This document shows positions 23,101-32,439 of a stretch of 64,000 nucleotides of DNA, piece after piece. Where the stretch lies: the NCBI GenBank assembly GCA_035236585.1, contig CP141126.1:7887001-7951000 (forward strand), read 5' to 3'. The notes beneath the pieces were generated by a model. That model was not told where the DNA came from, did no database searches, and worked only from the letters and a program-made list of their open reading frames with translations. The translations under genes were made by a program, and so were the position numbers. Position 1 is the first letter of the stretch. Every line of letters starts with the position of its first letter. The stretch is from Warburgia ugandensis (lineage: Eukaryota; Streptophyta; Magnoliopsida; Canellales; Canellaceae).

Positions 23101-26100
23101 AAGAAAGGCAAGGATATAGCTTAAGCCTTTAAGGTATGATAGCTTTTGAGCGATGAAGTTTGATTTTGACATAGTGAAATGAAATGAATGACTGATAGTT
23201 TCTTACTTTGAATATATCATTTATGTCAATCTTCAATCATGTTTCCTATAATTTCTTGCTGTGAATCTTTAATTTGTTGGTTCTATTAAGATTCTAGTTA
23301 TGTGTTTTGCTTAAAAAAGAGTGCTTCTATTAGCCTATTATTCAGTCTCGTTTTTTTGAATTTTTGAATTTTGCCTAATTTTTCATTCAACCAAAACAGT
23401 GCCTACTTTCATAAATCTAGCAAAATGGGTAAAAAAAGAAAAAAGTGAATTTGCACTTCTCAGTTGATCAAACTCTATCAACAGGAAGCACGAATCCAAT
23501 CACTTAAGAAGAGCAAATTTGTGCTCTTAGGATTCATGGAATCGAGCTTGCACTTTGGCAAATCTTGAAGAAGCATCCGAATTGTGAATCAGAAGCAGCA
23601 GATTCAGAAGTGGCGATTCCAAACATGGGGCGCCAAATCCAATGACTCTGTGTTTGATCCCCAAAACCAAGGCGAATCCAATGTCAAACTGTCGAAGGCC
23701 CTGCATTTGGCGGATCCTAAAATGGAAACCACTTGGGACTGCAGCAATGGCTAGAGATAATTTTGGGCATTATGGGAGCATTCCTTGACCTTTATGGCAT
23801 GTTTAATTCATATGAAGCAGAGATCATATGCAAAGCGATTAACATGAAGCCACCACTAAGAAATAAAATATGTGATCAAACAAGTTCTGGGACATGATAA
23901 AACAAAAGCACAATCTTGCCTAAAATTACAGTAGTTCTCTTAAATCACGGCTAAAAATAAATCAGATAAGCGATGCCCCAAAACTTAATCCTTACAACTC
24001 AAGTATCTTTCGTGTTCGATACAGAAGCAACAGAAACCATTTTTAACCATGACTGCAGCAAAATATACAGATCCATAACCAATATCAGAAATGGCATCGC
24101 CTACCAACATACTAGAGGATCCAGGTGACATAAATTCCACTACACATAATAGCATCTCATGGATGTCTGAAGTCACTCTGACAACTAATGGAGTAATATG
24201 CACAAATAAGTGATCAGACAAGTGACAAACAAGTCAAACTTAATTAAAAAATAAGTCTTCTTCATATCTAAACAATCTCCCAGCACAGGATCATAAGGGT
24301 AGCATTTGCATATAATTAAAGTGGATATAACTCGGCAAACTTACTAGTTATCATGCCCGCCCACCATAGTGGCTCATACAAGTAAGAATAGCCACCAACA
24401 CCTGAAACACAAGTAATAACCAACTTAAATGTCTTATAGCCCAAGAAATAACTAGAAATTCTCAAAGAAGTAGAAACCAATGGCAAACCACACCAAAATC
24501 AAAGTGGACATAGCATTTTTAAGTTCAATGACATTAGCCTAATTTGCTCATATTTCTTCGAAAAGATCACACTATAATCTGGAGACTTACTAATATGTTA
24601 GTGATAATAAACACAATTACTTCATGTAAAATGTTTAGTGACCTTTAATTTTCATAAATTTCTTTTATTGATGCAATTTCTTTTTGTGCAGTTATCTATG
24701 ATATATACATAAAAAAGGGCAGCTGGGTGCATGAAGCTCCCATGTATGCAGGGTCCAAAAAGGGGCGGATCACAAGGGTCTGTAGTACGAAACCTTTACC
24801 TTGCATTTAGGAAGAGGCTGTTTCCACGCCTTGAACCCATGACCTCGAGGTTACACGATGAAGACAATGGTAGAGTTGTCGTCATGTGACCTTGAGGTCA
24901 CGGGTTTGAGGCATGGAAACTGCCTCTTGCAATGCAAGCTAAGGCTGCGTACTGTTGAGGGATCCATCCCTTTCCTGGACCCCACATATGCAGGAGCTTC
25001 GTGCACTAGGCTGCCCTTACACACACACACACACACATATATAGGGTAGCAAATGTAGCAAAGCAAGTGCCAAAAAGTGTCCTCTCCTTTGTTTGGTTCC
25101 TCGATTTGTTAAAGAGAATCATCATGGCAGTAACACTGTGGTTCCCACTGCTGGTCTAAGGGTAACCTTGGGCAATGTGGCAGTAGAGAATCCATTTTCT
25201 CATTCTAGCAACATTATTGAGCTGATATGCGTCTTGAGATTTATCAGTGAAATTCTTTTTAGTTAAAAAGACAAGCTATAGGCAGCCTTCGTGTTACTCC
25301 CTGAACTAGTCAATAAAGCATGCATAGGGACAGTTGTTTTGTTGCTTTCACTCAAAGACAAGATTTAACAGCCAGAATCAACTCTTTAAAAGAACCACTT
25401 ACATAACTTGCATCTCTTGTGGCATTGCATCAGAGACTTCTTCACATGTGTGCTGTTTTGTTCTCTTATTTCTTTGACTGGTAAATGGATTCAGACCCAC
25501 AACCTCTTGGTTGAAGACAGGGCAATTAGTTAACTAACTTGGCCAAGCATTTTTGTCCATTGTCAAATGGATTTCACTAAATCAGTTTGCTTATTGATAT
25601 GCAATTAACTTCCTCTTTGAATGAAATAACAGTTAATATTTTGGTAAAACTTATCATACACCAATAGATGTCAAAGGTTGCTGTGAATTTAAAGAAATCT
25701 GGACATGGTACATTTTGAAAGAATGAACTTGAGAAAAGGGGCTCTGATCTAGACTATGGAACTTCCATATCCAAATTATATGAAGATGGAATAGGTCATT
25801 CAAGTATTTGCCATCACAATGAGCACCTAAGGAGGTCAAATTGTGGCAAAATCTAAAGCTGGCCTTAGCAATAAAAAATCCAATGTTGATGGGCGTGGAA
25901 AAAGTGCTGAGATCAAAGGTCTTGGCAAGATAGGAACTGACGGCATCATCCTCACAAGGCCTATACATGGTCACTCTTTCAGCATTGGCACCTCCAGCAG
26001 TCTCAAATAGCAAAAAAGTGTTCCACTTCCAGGATATGAGCTGAATGGCAAGTCACTTACTACCAGTGGCTTCTCCACTCTCCCTCGTCTTGGAGATCTA

Positions 26101-27436
26101 ACTCCAGCTTTACAGAAATGAAGATTCACTTTGATGACATAAGTATTCCCATAACCACAAGCGAGTGATATTCTAAGTCAGCCCACTCAACAATTTTAGG
26201 CCTTCTTGTAGTGAATCTCGTTTATTACAAGGATATAGCAATGGCCACTCATATGGTTGATAACTTAGTCATTTCTTCTCCTATATTCCCTTCCATCTCA
26301 ACAAAATAGTCAGGGCACAGCATAGATTTACCGGAAATGGTTATGATACACCATTCATGAATTCACTCATTTGATTTTGATGAGATGCCACTCACTTCAT
26401 AGATGTCAGAATTCATAAAAAACATTCAAAATCACAAAATGTACACATCCATCAAAATACGCTGCACGGCAGCACATGCCACTACAGGGGGCTCACTTCT
26501 TCCATGCTTCCCCTTGAAGAAAGACATAGAAACTACTCTCTCAGTTGCAGTTCAATCTAGCTACTGGTCATGTGTTCTCTATAATATTGATAGCATTACA
26601 ACCAAAATCAAGACAAGACCTACCAGTTTCCTCAATGGTATATCATCTGCACTTAAAATTGAATTGAAAATACAAATATATGCGATCTCCACCCCAGATT
26701 TACGTGTTCGCAGTAACCAAATGATAAAAGTTTCTCCAAACAGTTCTATATTGCGAAGGCAGCCGGTTTCTGCCATTGATATGATCCAGATGCACCCTCC
26801 CAGTATAGACAGATCAACTACACACTGATTAGAAACGCATGCACTGGCACTACCTTGTTGTATTATGAAAAGCACACGATTCGACAACATCCAATAAGAA
26901 AAAAAAAAAAAAGCGTTACATAGCAGGTAAACTAAGCACTCCCCAGTAGAAAATGATCCTAAAAGGGTTTACAGGACACTGATATTACCTTGCTGCATTG
27001 CAAAAAGCCTACAATTCAAGAAAAATGAAATGAATAGCTTCACATGAACAAGTAAGCTAAGCACTCGCCCAGTAGAACAGATCATAAAATGGTTTACTGG
27101 ACACACTAAGTTCGTAGTTCCACCCAAATGAACCCATCGAAACAAACAACACCCAGACTTCCATCAACCAAAATTTCCCAACTAAACTAAATTGCACATC
27201 AAACAAACGAAAGAAACATCCACGTAAGTAAAGCATCATTTTTCCTAGGGGTTTGCATTACCTGCCCTAGTTCCAGAAGCCCCGGCCTTCTTCAGTCCCT
27301 TCTTCTTCACAATGAAACTCGCCCCAATAAAAATGCTGGACGAAAGCGCAAGAATTAAACCCTTGATATTGTCCGAGGACATGCCCTTGTATCCCCAACT
27401 CGGAGGAGCCCCAGCCATCCTCGAAACCGAATCCAC
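5181..27436 (-). CDS. NIPA: Probable magnesium transporter, NIPA family (nine exons over 22 kb)
   Basis: NIPA proteins are multi-pass membrane Mg2+ transporters of plasma membrane or endosomes. Exons on the minus strand, in order: 27262-27436, 24345-24401, 12429-12519, 12187-12347, 11916-12043, 11676-11813, 8542-8634, 5360-5465, 5181-5281. Every junction has matching phase and the sum is 1050 bp, giving 349 residues, the usual family length. Landmarks: [17 protein letters not shown] and [14 protein letters not shown] in exon 1, [14 protein letters not shown] in exon 2, [20 protein letters not shown] in exon 3, LHAPQERD in exon 4, [12 protein letters not shown] in exon 5, QMNYLNK in exon 6, [20 protein letters not shown] in exon 7, [13 protein letters not shown] in exon 8 and [10 protein letters not shown] near the end. 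The exon 3/4 intron (12348-12428) is GC-AG; it and the exon 8/9 intron (5282-5359) are multiples of three with no stop. Introns 1, 2, 6 and 7 are TE-bloated. The start at 27436 versus a downstream ATG is not certain. Confidence 0.93.
5874..6805 (+). mobile_element. 5'-truncated RTE LINE in NIPA intron 7
   Basis: It matches the 3' half of the RTE elements at 13125-17860 and 42346-45494, starting inside the reverse transcriptase (GATGAGTTAACAAAACATCT) and ending CCTAATTGGGATAAGG then (TTGATGATGATG)n. It is flanked by a perfect 16-bp target duplication AGAATTTAATGATGAT (5858-5873 and 6806-6821). The coding capacity is destroyed by many stops. There is also an internal partial repeat around 6440-6640 where a GGCACCAATTA block recurs. 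Confidence 0.88.
6822..6917 (+). mobile_element. 5'-truncated Au-type SINE in NIPA intron 7
   Basis: Only the 3' half of the SINE is present (CTGCATACTATAGACCC to GGGCTGCACTTTTT). It is flanked by AGAATTTAATGATGAT (6806-6821) and AGAATTTAATGATAAT (6918-6933). The left repeat is also the right target duplication of the preceding LINE. Confidence 0.85.
6959..7150 (-). mobile_element. Au-type SINE, full length, in NIPA intron 7
   Basis: Full consensus on the minus strand, with a 15-bp target duplication TGCAAAAATTGATAC at 6944-6958 and 7151-7165. The short A-rich stretch at the low end is the tail. Confidence 0.88.
7166..8541 (-). other. Rest of NIPA intron 7
   Basis: AT-rich intronic sequence with no recognisable element or coding similarity. 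Confidence 0.5.
8635..11675 (-). other. NIPA intron 6
   Basis: A 3-kb intron with several short open frames on both strands, none recognisable. It contains the small direct repeat listed at 9321-9398 and no identified transposon. Confidence 0.5.
9321..9398. repeat. Imperfect 36-bp direct repeat in NIPA intron 6
   Basis: The units 9321-9356 and 9363-9398 share ATTCCTGCTACT and CTGCTGATCA-type blocks, with about six differences. Confidence 0.6.
13179..13429 (+). repeat. Two diverged hairpin-forming repeats in LINE 5' region
   Basis: Two units start with GTGCCAGCYGGCAAGGGAGA (about 13179 and 13321). Each contains a TTTCYTTCTTGC arm followed by an inverted GGAARGAAATGAAAATC arm, so each can fold into a hairpin. 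The pair lies in the LINE 5' untranslated region. Confidence 0.65.
13479..13670 (+). repeat. Three tandem 66-75 bp units at start of LINE reading frame
   Basis: Each unit carries a CATCRGATCCC-like segment, then GTGAAAAATGGGCAAGG and a TTGCTAGAGC-like segment. They read in frame as three copies of a peptide of the form [19 protein letters not shown]. The same triplet arrangement is present in the second LINE at 42425-42605. Confidence 0.7.
13721..14783. mobile_element. Non-autonomous TIR transposon (hAT-like MITE) nested in the LINE
   Basis: The ends are CTATGTAGTTAGAGGCG and, inverted, CTATGTAGTTAAAGGCG, extended by GCGCC-rich imperfect inverted repeats. It is flanked by an 8-bp target duplication CAAAGCAT (13713-13720) and CAGAGCAT (14784-14791), the size made by hAT transposases. 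The second LINE shows the uninterrupted site (CCAGAACATAAGATTCGC near 42650). The interior is AT-rich with three tandem units and no transposase. Confidence 0.82.
13869..14330. repeat. Three tandem units of about 160-175 bp inside the TIR element
   Basis: Units start at 13869, 14027 and 14201. Each contains GGGAAAGCTATATATGTGGA followed by an A/T-rich stretch. Unit length varies through poly-A and poly-T runs. Confidence 0.75.
14979..15515 (+). pseudogene. RTE endonuclease fragment (APE-type)
   Basis: The open frame matches the exonuclease/endonuclease domain of plant RTE LINEs, often misnamed craniofacial development protein 2-like. Recognisable blocks are [45 protein letters not shown] and SQHRLMVMD. 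The metal-binding aspartate before LNGHVG is replaced (AYLNGHVG here, ADLNGHVG in the second LINE), so the nuclease is probably inactive. The frame is cut off from the N-terminal part by a stop near 14881 and from the reverse transcriptase by further stops. Confidence 0.85.
15833..16057 (-). mobile_element. Reversed RTE 3' fragment nested in the RTE LINE
   Basis: A 225-bp 3' end of the same family lies in opposite orientation, beginning on the plus strand with (CATCAT)n then CAAGACCTTATCCCAATTAG. It has a perfect 12-bp target duplication TATGAACAATAT (15821-15832 and 16058-16069). The uninterrupted site is visible in the second LINE near 43670 (TATGAACAATATAAGAATGC). Confidence 0.92.
16168..17815 (+). 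pseudogene. RTE reverse transcriptase remnant
   Basis: Three consecutive open pieces (16168-16851, 16908-17240, 17374-17670) cover the LINE reverse transcriptase. Visible motifs are [70 protein letters not shown] and the active-site box, which reads FADNIVLID instead of FADD. The second catalytic aspartate is therefore lost, in addition to the frameshifts near 16850 and 17240. The C-terminal part has [13 protein letters not shown] and the RTE tail region. Confidence 0.87.
18757..19298 (-). mobile_element. 5'-truncated RTE fragment in NIPA intron 2
   Basis: A minus-strand RTE 3' end, with the ATCATC tail at the low side and truncated within the C-terminal coding part ([29 protein letters not shown] readable on the minus strand). 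Target duplication GCTCGCAACAATGTGCAT (18739-18756) and GCTCGAAAAATGTGCAT (19299-19315). It is one of the least decayed copies of this part of the family in the window. Confidence 0.9.
19373..19555 (+). mobile_element. Au-type SINE, full length, in NIPA intron 2
   Basis: Complete consensus with a perfect 16-bp target duplication TATGAATAATTTACAT (19357-19372 and 19556-19571). Low divergence from the other full copies suggests a fairly recent insertion. Confidence 0.92.
19848..20105. repeat. Three 87-bp subterminal repeats, each with an internal inverted repeat
   Basis: Units start at 19848, 19935 and 20022. Each begins ATTGCTACTGT and, about 35 bases on, has the inverse AACAGTAGCA or close to it, so each can form a hairpin. 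The position just inside the left terminus suits transposase-binding subterminal repeats of hAT elements (inference). Confidence 0.75.
20577..22640 (+). pseudogene. hAT transposase remnant (DUF659 / dimerisation type)
   Basis: Scattered in-frame pieces resemble plant hAT transposases. The DUF659 region carries [10 protein letters not shown] near 21277-21312. A central piece at 21798-22076 has [41 protein letters not shown] and, after a stop, [13 protein letters not shown]. The C-terminal dimerisation region near 22507-22545 has [12 protein letters not shown]. Many stops and frameshifts interrupt it. An acidic tail at 22846-23124 ([11 protein letters not shown]) may be the original C-terminus. 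Confidence 0.82.
24712..24869 (-). mobile_element. Au-type SINE, left arm of an inverted pair (NIPA intron 1)
   Basis: A minus-strand SINE missing about the first 20 bases of its head. It abuts a plus-strand copy at 24870, head to head. Confidence 0.85.
24870..25017 (+). mobile_element. Au-type SINE, right arm of an inverted pair (NIPA intron 1)
   Basis: A plus-strand SINE starting at the GGTAGAGTTGTCGTCATG part of the head and ending GGCTGCCCTT, followed by a CA microsatellite. With the left arm it forms a palindrome of about 145-150 bp per arm with an approximately 8-base centre (GACAA-n8-TTGTC). Confidence 0.85.
25018..25037. repeat. (CA)n microsatellite
   Basis: An uninterrupted AC/CA dinucleotide run directly after the SINE 3' end, followed by ATATATAG. 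Confidence 0.85.
25489..25556 (-). repeat. tRNA-like SINE head or tRNA relic
   Basis: On the minus strand the region has an A-box-like TTGGCCAAGTTAG and, about 35 bases later, a B-box-like GGGTCTGAATCC. It does not fold into a convincing tRNA, so it is more likely the head of another SINE family. A similar segment is at 57527-57600. Confidence 0.35.
25560..27261 (-). other. Rest of NIPA intron 1
   Basis: Open frames at 25654-26013 (minus) and 26403-26828 (plus) are moderately long, but I cannot relate them to any family. The sequence may hold an unrecognised decayed element. Confidence 0.4.
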
Positions 27437-27882
27437 TCACAGTCATAAAATCCTCACCGTCCATTCCCTGAGATCCATATCCACACCGATTCATCAGTTA
27501 TACTACTCCATTCCCATCGAAGAAAGCCCCAGGCAGATCTCAACCAATAAATCAAAACCAGCGAACTTTTACGTGTCCGCGCTTGTCCCTCTCCTTTTGA
27601 AGATCCGACGGCCTCACCACAGATAACAGAGAGTTGCAGAAAGTGGGTGGAAAGAATAAAAAGAAGGGGTTGCGGTTTCTGGATTTCTAGATCGGAGAAA
27701 CGAAGAACATCTGCAGCCGCGTCCGTTGGAATTCTTTAATGGCCAACAGTGATAAAGTGCGCAGAGAGTATCTTACGCATACCCTAGCATTAGTGACATG
27801 TAGGTAAGATGTCGCGTGAGAATAAGATGGCGGTGTGCGTCTTATGCCGGGAGCGTCATTTAGACCGGGCGTGGAGTTTAAG

Positions 27883-28214
27883 GCAATCTTGTTTGCTCAC
27901 CTTCAATCTAACGCTGACTGTGGCCGCCTACACGGAAGATGACGACCAATTTTCTTCGAAATGTCGCAGTGATCTTGGCCGTTAAATACGGAGGTCCACT
28001 ATCAGATTGTAATGGTGACAATCTCGTTTGCTCAACTTCAATCTGACACTAGCTGGCTGTGGGCGTTTGCATGTAAAATAACGACCCACGTGGATTCTGC
28101 CGATTTGGGACATATATACATGGAAAGTGAAAGAAAAAAAAAAATGTAGACCTTTGTTGGATGATCTTGGCCGTTGATTGATATGGCCCACTAATCAGAT
28201 TGTAATGACGAATA
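27883..28214. repeat. Diverged tandem duplication upstream of NIPA
   Basis: Two units of about 140-190 bp. The first (about 27883-28015) and second (about 28016-28214) share CAATCTYGTTTGCTCAMCTTC, a GACGACC/ACGACCC block, GATCTTGGCCGTT and CAGATTGTAATG. They lie about 0.45 kb upstream of the NIPA start codon, inside its likely promoter. Confidence 0.75.
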
Positions 28215-28887
28215 ACATACAACATCAGATCCAAGGTTCATAAAAAAATTAACAGATAAGACTTCTGCGGAGAAATCATGAGAAATAGACGTCAACACTT
28301 CTACATGATGTGTGATAGAGTGAGATTCTATTCAATTAGGAGTCTCGTATATAGTCTCAAAATTTTTAATTTTTTTTTTATTATTACGTGTTCTAAACTC
28401 AAATAAAAAAATAATTTTGGGTAAAATACCGAACCCACGACAAACCTGGTACATAAATTGAGAGTCACAAAACTACTTGCCAAAAATTCATCACTTTTTA
28501 CTTATTTTATATGTCTACATTCTACTCTTCTTTCTTTTATTTAGTAAGCTTATAGGTACAGTTAAGTCGTGTGAATAAAATTAAAAATTAAAAAAAATGT
28601 GGGTCCCATTATAATTTGAGTCACTTACTTGAAGAAGAGAGAGAGCATCAAACAGTCAATCCTCAGCCAGTGGGATGACGCTAACATTCAATTAACTTAA
28701 GTGAATAATAATAGATGATGGAGATGCTGCCAATAATTGTGCTCTAAACTTTATGCTTAAGTCGTCATTGTTGGAAAATGCGTTGGAAAGATATTGAATG
28801 GAAGGTAGCAAGGGATTTACGTGGAAATCTCTGTCATCAGTGAGCACGAGATGCACCTAACTTTTCACCTTGTGGTCTTCTCCTTTT

Positions 28888-28931
28888 ATGGACCCCGCAG
28901 GTAGAAGCTTTGTGCACCAAAGCTGTCTTAC
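28888..28931 (+). mobile_element. Au-type SINE 3' fragment
   Basis: Only the terminal GGACCCCGC...GTGCACCAAAGCTG block of the SINE is recognisable. Confidence 0.6.
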
Positions 28932-29102
28932 GTAGTCCGCCCTTTAATCATTTTAATGCCTTGGAGGACTCACTGCCTAATTTTCTGGTTTATGTTGTAA
29001 GCTCTGGATCTCACAGTCTCTTCTAAGGTGCTTTGCCATCGTCCAATGAAAAAGTAAATATAAAATATTAGAAAAATATATATCAAATGACCCATGTTTG
29101 TG

Positions 29103-29180
29103 CTTCTTTTATGTCGATCTATTAGTAGGGTTGGCAATTTTCTTCTTTTATGTCGATCTATTAGTAGGGTTGGCAATTTT
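29103..29180. repeat. Perfect 39-bp tandem repeat, two copies
   Basis: The 39-bp unit CTTCTTTTATGTCGATCTAT... occurs at 29103-29141 and 29142-29180 without a difference, so it is a recent duplication. Confidence 0.9.
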
Positions 29181-29218
29181 CGGGTTAGGTTGCCTGACTT
29201 TATATTTTTATAGTCAGA

Positions 29219-29293
29219 TAGAGGCCCTTGTGGTCTGCCCCTTGGCTAGACCTTACGTACACGGGAGCTTCATGTACCGATCTGTCCTTTATA
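29219..29293 (+). mobile_element. Au-type SINE 3' fragment
   Basis: It has CCCTTGTGGTCTGCCCC and CGGGAGCTTCATGTACC, the 3' half of the SINE. Confidence 0.7.
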
Positions 29294-30023
29294 GTCGCTA
29301 GTAATTTTGATCTATCCGGATGATGACCTGATTTTCTTAGATCCTCTTGGGTGATCTTGTTTGAATACTGGGTTTTCAATATTTCAAAAAGAATTGGAGA
29401 TTTCAAGATTTTCAAGAGTTTAGAGATAATGTAAATATTCTTTTTCCCCTTTCTAGCTGTCATATAATAAAGTCAATAAATAAGAGCCCTACTTGTACCC
29501 CAGGGGCTGCATTTTTTGTGGAGGTATGAGACATCCTTCGTAACAAACCCCTAATAGAATTTCATATTTGTAAAAATATATATATATAGTAAGTTTTTGC
29601 CTCTAACATCATGTTCTTGTATGAATACGACATTTTTCCAATAGGGAGGTAACCCATATAGAACAGTGGATTTGGATGATGTCTTCCAAAAAAATATAAT
29701 AAAAATGGATGGTCACTATATTTTATTATGAAAAATATATATTAAAAACACCTAGTGAGTATAAAATTTCATCACTATCTTATCTAAATCATTTCACCTG
29801 TGATGTATGGCTTAGATCTATAGAACGAAGCTTCGCTATACTTAAGAAGAAGGGCATAGACTTCTTCTCTATCTCAAATGGGTGTGCACGCACCACTTCT
29901 TCTGTATCTCCCAAGAGTTTGTATGCCTATCACTTCTTCTCTCTCTCAAGAGCATGTATGCCTACTAGGACTTTAATAAGAGATAGAGAACAGTTGCTTA
30001 GCTTTACAATTTCAGTGTATTTG

Positions 30024-30081
30024 CTTGGGACACCCAACTTTGAGGTCGTGGCATTGGGACCCCAAAGTTGGGTGTCCCAAG
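30024..30081. repeat. Perfect 19-bp inverted repeat with 20-base loop
   Basis: Arms CTTGGGACACCCAACTTTG (30024-30042) and its exact reverse complement (30063-30081) enclose a 20-base loop. Flanking TTTGCTT and AAGCAAAT extend the symmetry loosely. A transcript would form a stable hairpin. Confidence 0.9.
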
Positions 30082-32439
30082 GCCAAAAACAAGCAAATGT
30101 TCCCAACATGTGAAGTCATTAACAGGCTATCCAATATAACACAATGGTTAAGCTGAAGCACCTCTCCTGTAAATGGGTCACATATTCAAAGTAATGTATT
30201 GCACTCTTTTAGGGGATATAGGTTGTTTGCATGTTCAGAGGCGTGTCGTGAGGATAGGTTTGGCAAGGGTGTACTTCGGGAGGGCGTCATTAGGATATGT
30301 ATGAAAATGGTGTATATGTCTAAGACATACGGTGTATCTGTTGAACCGGTTGGATGCAAATGCAAGTTCCATCACAAGTAAGATGGTGCCTAGTTTAGTA
30401 GTAGTAACTTGTAAATATCTTGTTTGCTTTTCATCAGTAATCAATTAATTGCTTCAAAACTAGCAGAATTAATCTAAGAGCTTTCAAGTGTGACTTCTAG
30501 TGTTCTCCTGCATGCTAAAACTTCAAAAATAAAAAATAAAAAAGAATCTTAGCCTTTCATCATTTTGGAATGACTTGAAAATCTTAGCCATTCAATCGAA
30601 TGATTTGGCCTACTTCTCTTTGAGTACAAGATAACAAGCATATATCTACTAGTTTCTAAAAGATCCAAAACAAGTGGTTAGGATAATCCAAATGAATTGA
30701 TGTCTCATACAACATGATCAATAGCCTAGATATACAAAAATAGTCTCACCCTGTGTAAGAAGGGAATGCAGACTCCTACTTAGGACCCTAGTTGTCAATT
30801 ATGTTGAGGTGGCCCATTCGTTTTGGATATTGGAATTGAAATATGGAACAATCTTAGATCATTAATTTTGAAGCAAAATTCCAATCAATGATGCACAATA
30901 TATATATATATATATATAAAAGATAGCAACAAGATTGAAATTTTATGGAGGATCAAAGTGACCAAATATAGACAGAATGAACTAGATTAGATTAAAAAAA
31001 ATTAAAAGCTCTTTAACACCATTGCCCTTAACATTTTTGCCATAATGAAAGCCCTTTCTGTTAATACTATTTTCCTAAATTTATTTAGATTGGATTTTTT
31101 AACTATTCTTAAACAACTTAATCTATGATTCTTATTCAAGTGGCAAACGGTCGTTTATAAAGCAACTGGACGAGGCGTGGAAACTCAAAATGCAGGAAAT
31201 AAAAAAAATGTAATTTACCAATAAAGGCCCTTTTTCCCAGCCGGACAAATTCAGGATTGAAGTGCATCTGATCGTCCATCTGATCACCGTAAAAAGGTGG
31301 GCCCACGAGTGGTCCTGCCTGACCAAGGGACCGGATTTGTCAGCAGTCCGGTCCGCGTCCTTCTACTAATTTTCGCGCCATTGTCCGTTGAACGTTGCTA
31401 GATCGCGCCAGAAGTTGCCGTTTCCTCTTTCTTCCGCACCCAAAACCTAGCCCAGATAAAGCGCTTCTCTTGCAGTTCCTGCCATGGCGACGAAGCTCCG
31501 CATAGAATTAAATATAATTCCTGTGAAAACCGCTTCTCCCCTTCCAACAAGAAGGTAGTTCTCCCTCTTCATCAGCTTTTCTGAAAAAAGCAAGAGGAAA
31601 AAAGAAACCCTAGTCATTTGAATGTTCTTTCTGTTTTGATTCTGGGTTTCTCTTACATTTCTTCTTCTTCTTCTTCTTTTAGGTTTATTTATCTGATTGG
31701 TGGATGATTAGAAGTGAAAACGATTGCGATGGGAAGACATTAGCTGTCGAAGGATTAACATCCAATTGGTAAGCTAGTTTCTTCAATCTCTATGGTTTCT
31801 CTCCGCCTATCATTTGTATTAGCTTTCAGACAACCTTTTTTTTTTTTTTTTTGGTTTTTCAAGTTGTATTTTTTCCGCTGATATTTTGTATCATGTAAAG
31901 AAAAACTGTTACCGGTTCTTACATTCCTCTGGAAACCACAGACACTAAGAGTTCTCTATGAAATTGGGTTGCATTATCTATTTTTCTGTGATTGTTAGTC
32001 CTTTTTCTATAACGGGGGAGTGAAAGGACTGATCTATGCTAGTGGAGTTAGAAATAATTGTTTCCATCAATGGTTTCCTTGGCTTTTGTGAGCAGTCCTC
32101 AACAGGCATCAAGACTATTTCACTCTGCACCTATTGTGAAGAGATATGATGGCTTCACTCTCAAAGCTGGTGATGGGATGATGATTGCAATTCATGGCCT
32201 TATAAATGTGCGATGAACCCATTTATGTGGGTTCTCCCATGAGGTATGTAACTTTGTTGCTTCCTTGCTGTCTCAGGCGGGATTGTTGTGTGGTTGCCCA
32301 TCTTATACCTTCCCTGTCAATTCCAACAGGTTTGCAGTATGTTCTTCTCGAGTTTTCCTTATAATTGGGAAGCCTAAGCTGATAAGTATGTGGGGAAAAC
32401 ATTCAACAAGCAGCGTTCTCCACAACTTCCTTTTATCCC

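Larger units (their letters stand above)
19695..23665 (+). mobile_element. Decayed hAT transposon with long inverted termini, in NIPA intron 2
   Basis: About 150 bp at 19695-19845 recurs inverted at about 23505-23665. Shared blocks are GCACCCCATG/GCGCCCCATG, GAATYGCCACTTC, AATCTGMTGCT, GAYGCTTC, CAAGATTT and CTAAGAGCACAAAT. Between the termini lie the decayed transposase and, next to the left end, 87-bp subterminal repeats. No clean 8-bp target duplication could be set because the outermost ends are diverged. The orientation of the transposase is plus, antisense to NIPA. Confidence 0.78.
28215..31480. other. Intergenic region between NIPA and the SANTA gene
   Basis: No coding similarity seen. 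It contains two SINE fragments, a 39-bp tandem repeat, a perfect inverted repeat and an AT dinucleotide run near 30900-30918. NIPA and the SANTA-type gene are divergently transcribed from this spacer. Confidence 0.45.

Noticed and set aside
25654-26013. 119-residue open frame in NIPA intron 1
   Set aside because: No recognisable domain, no splice context and intronic position; left as unexplained intron sequence.
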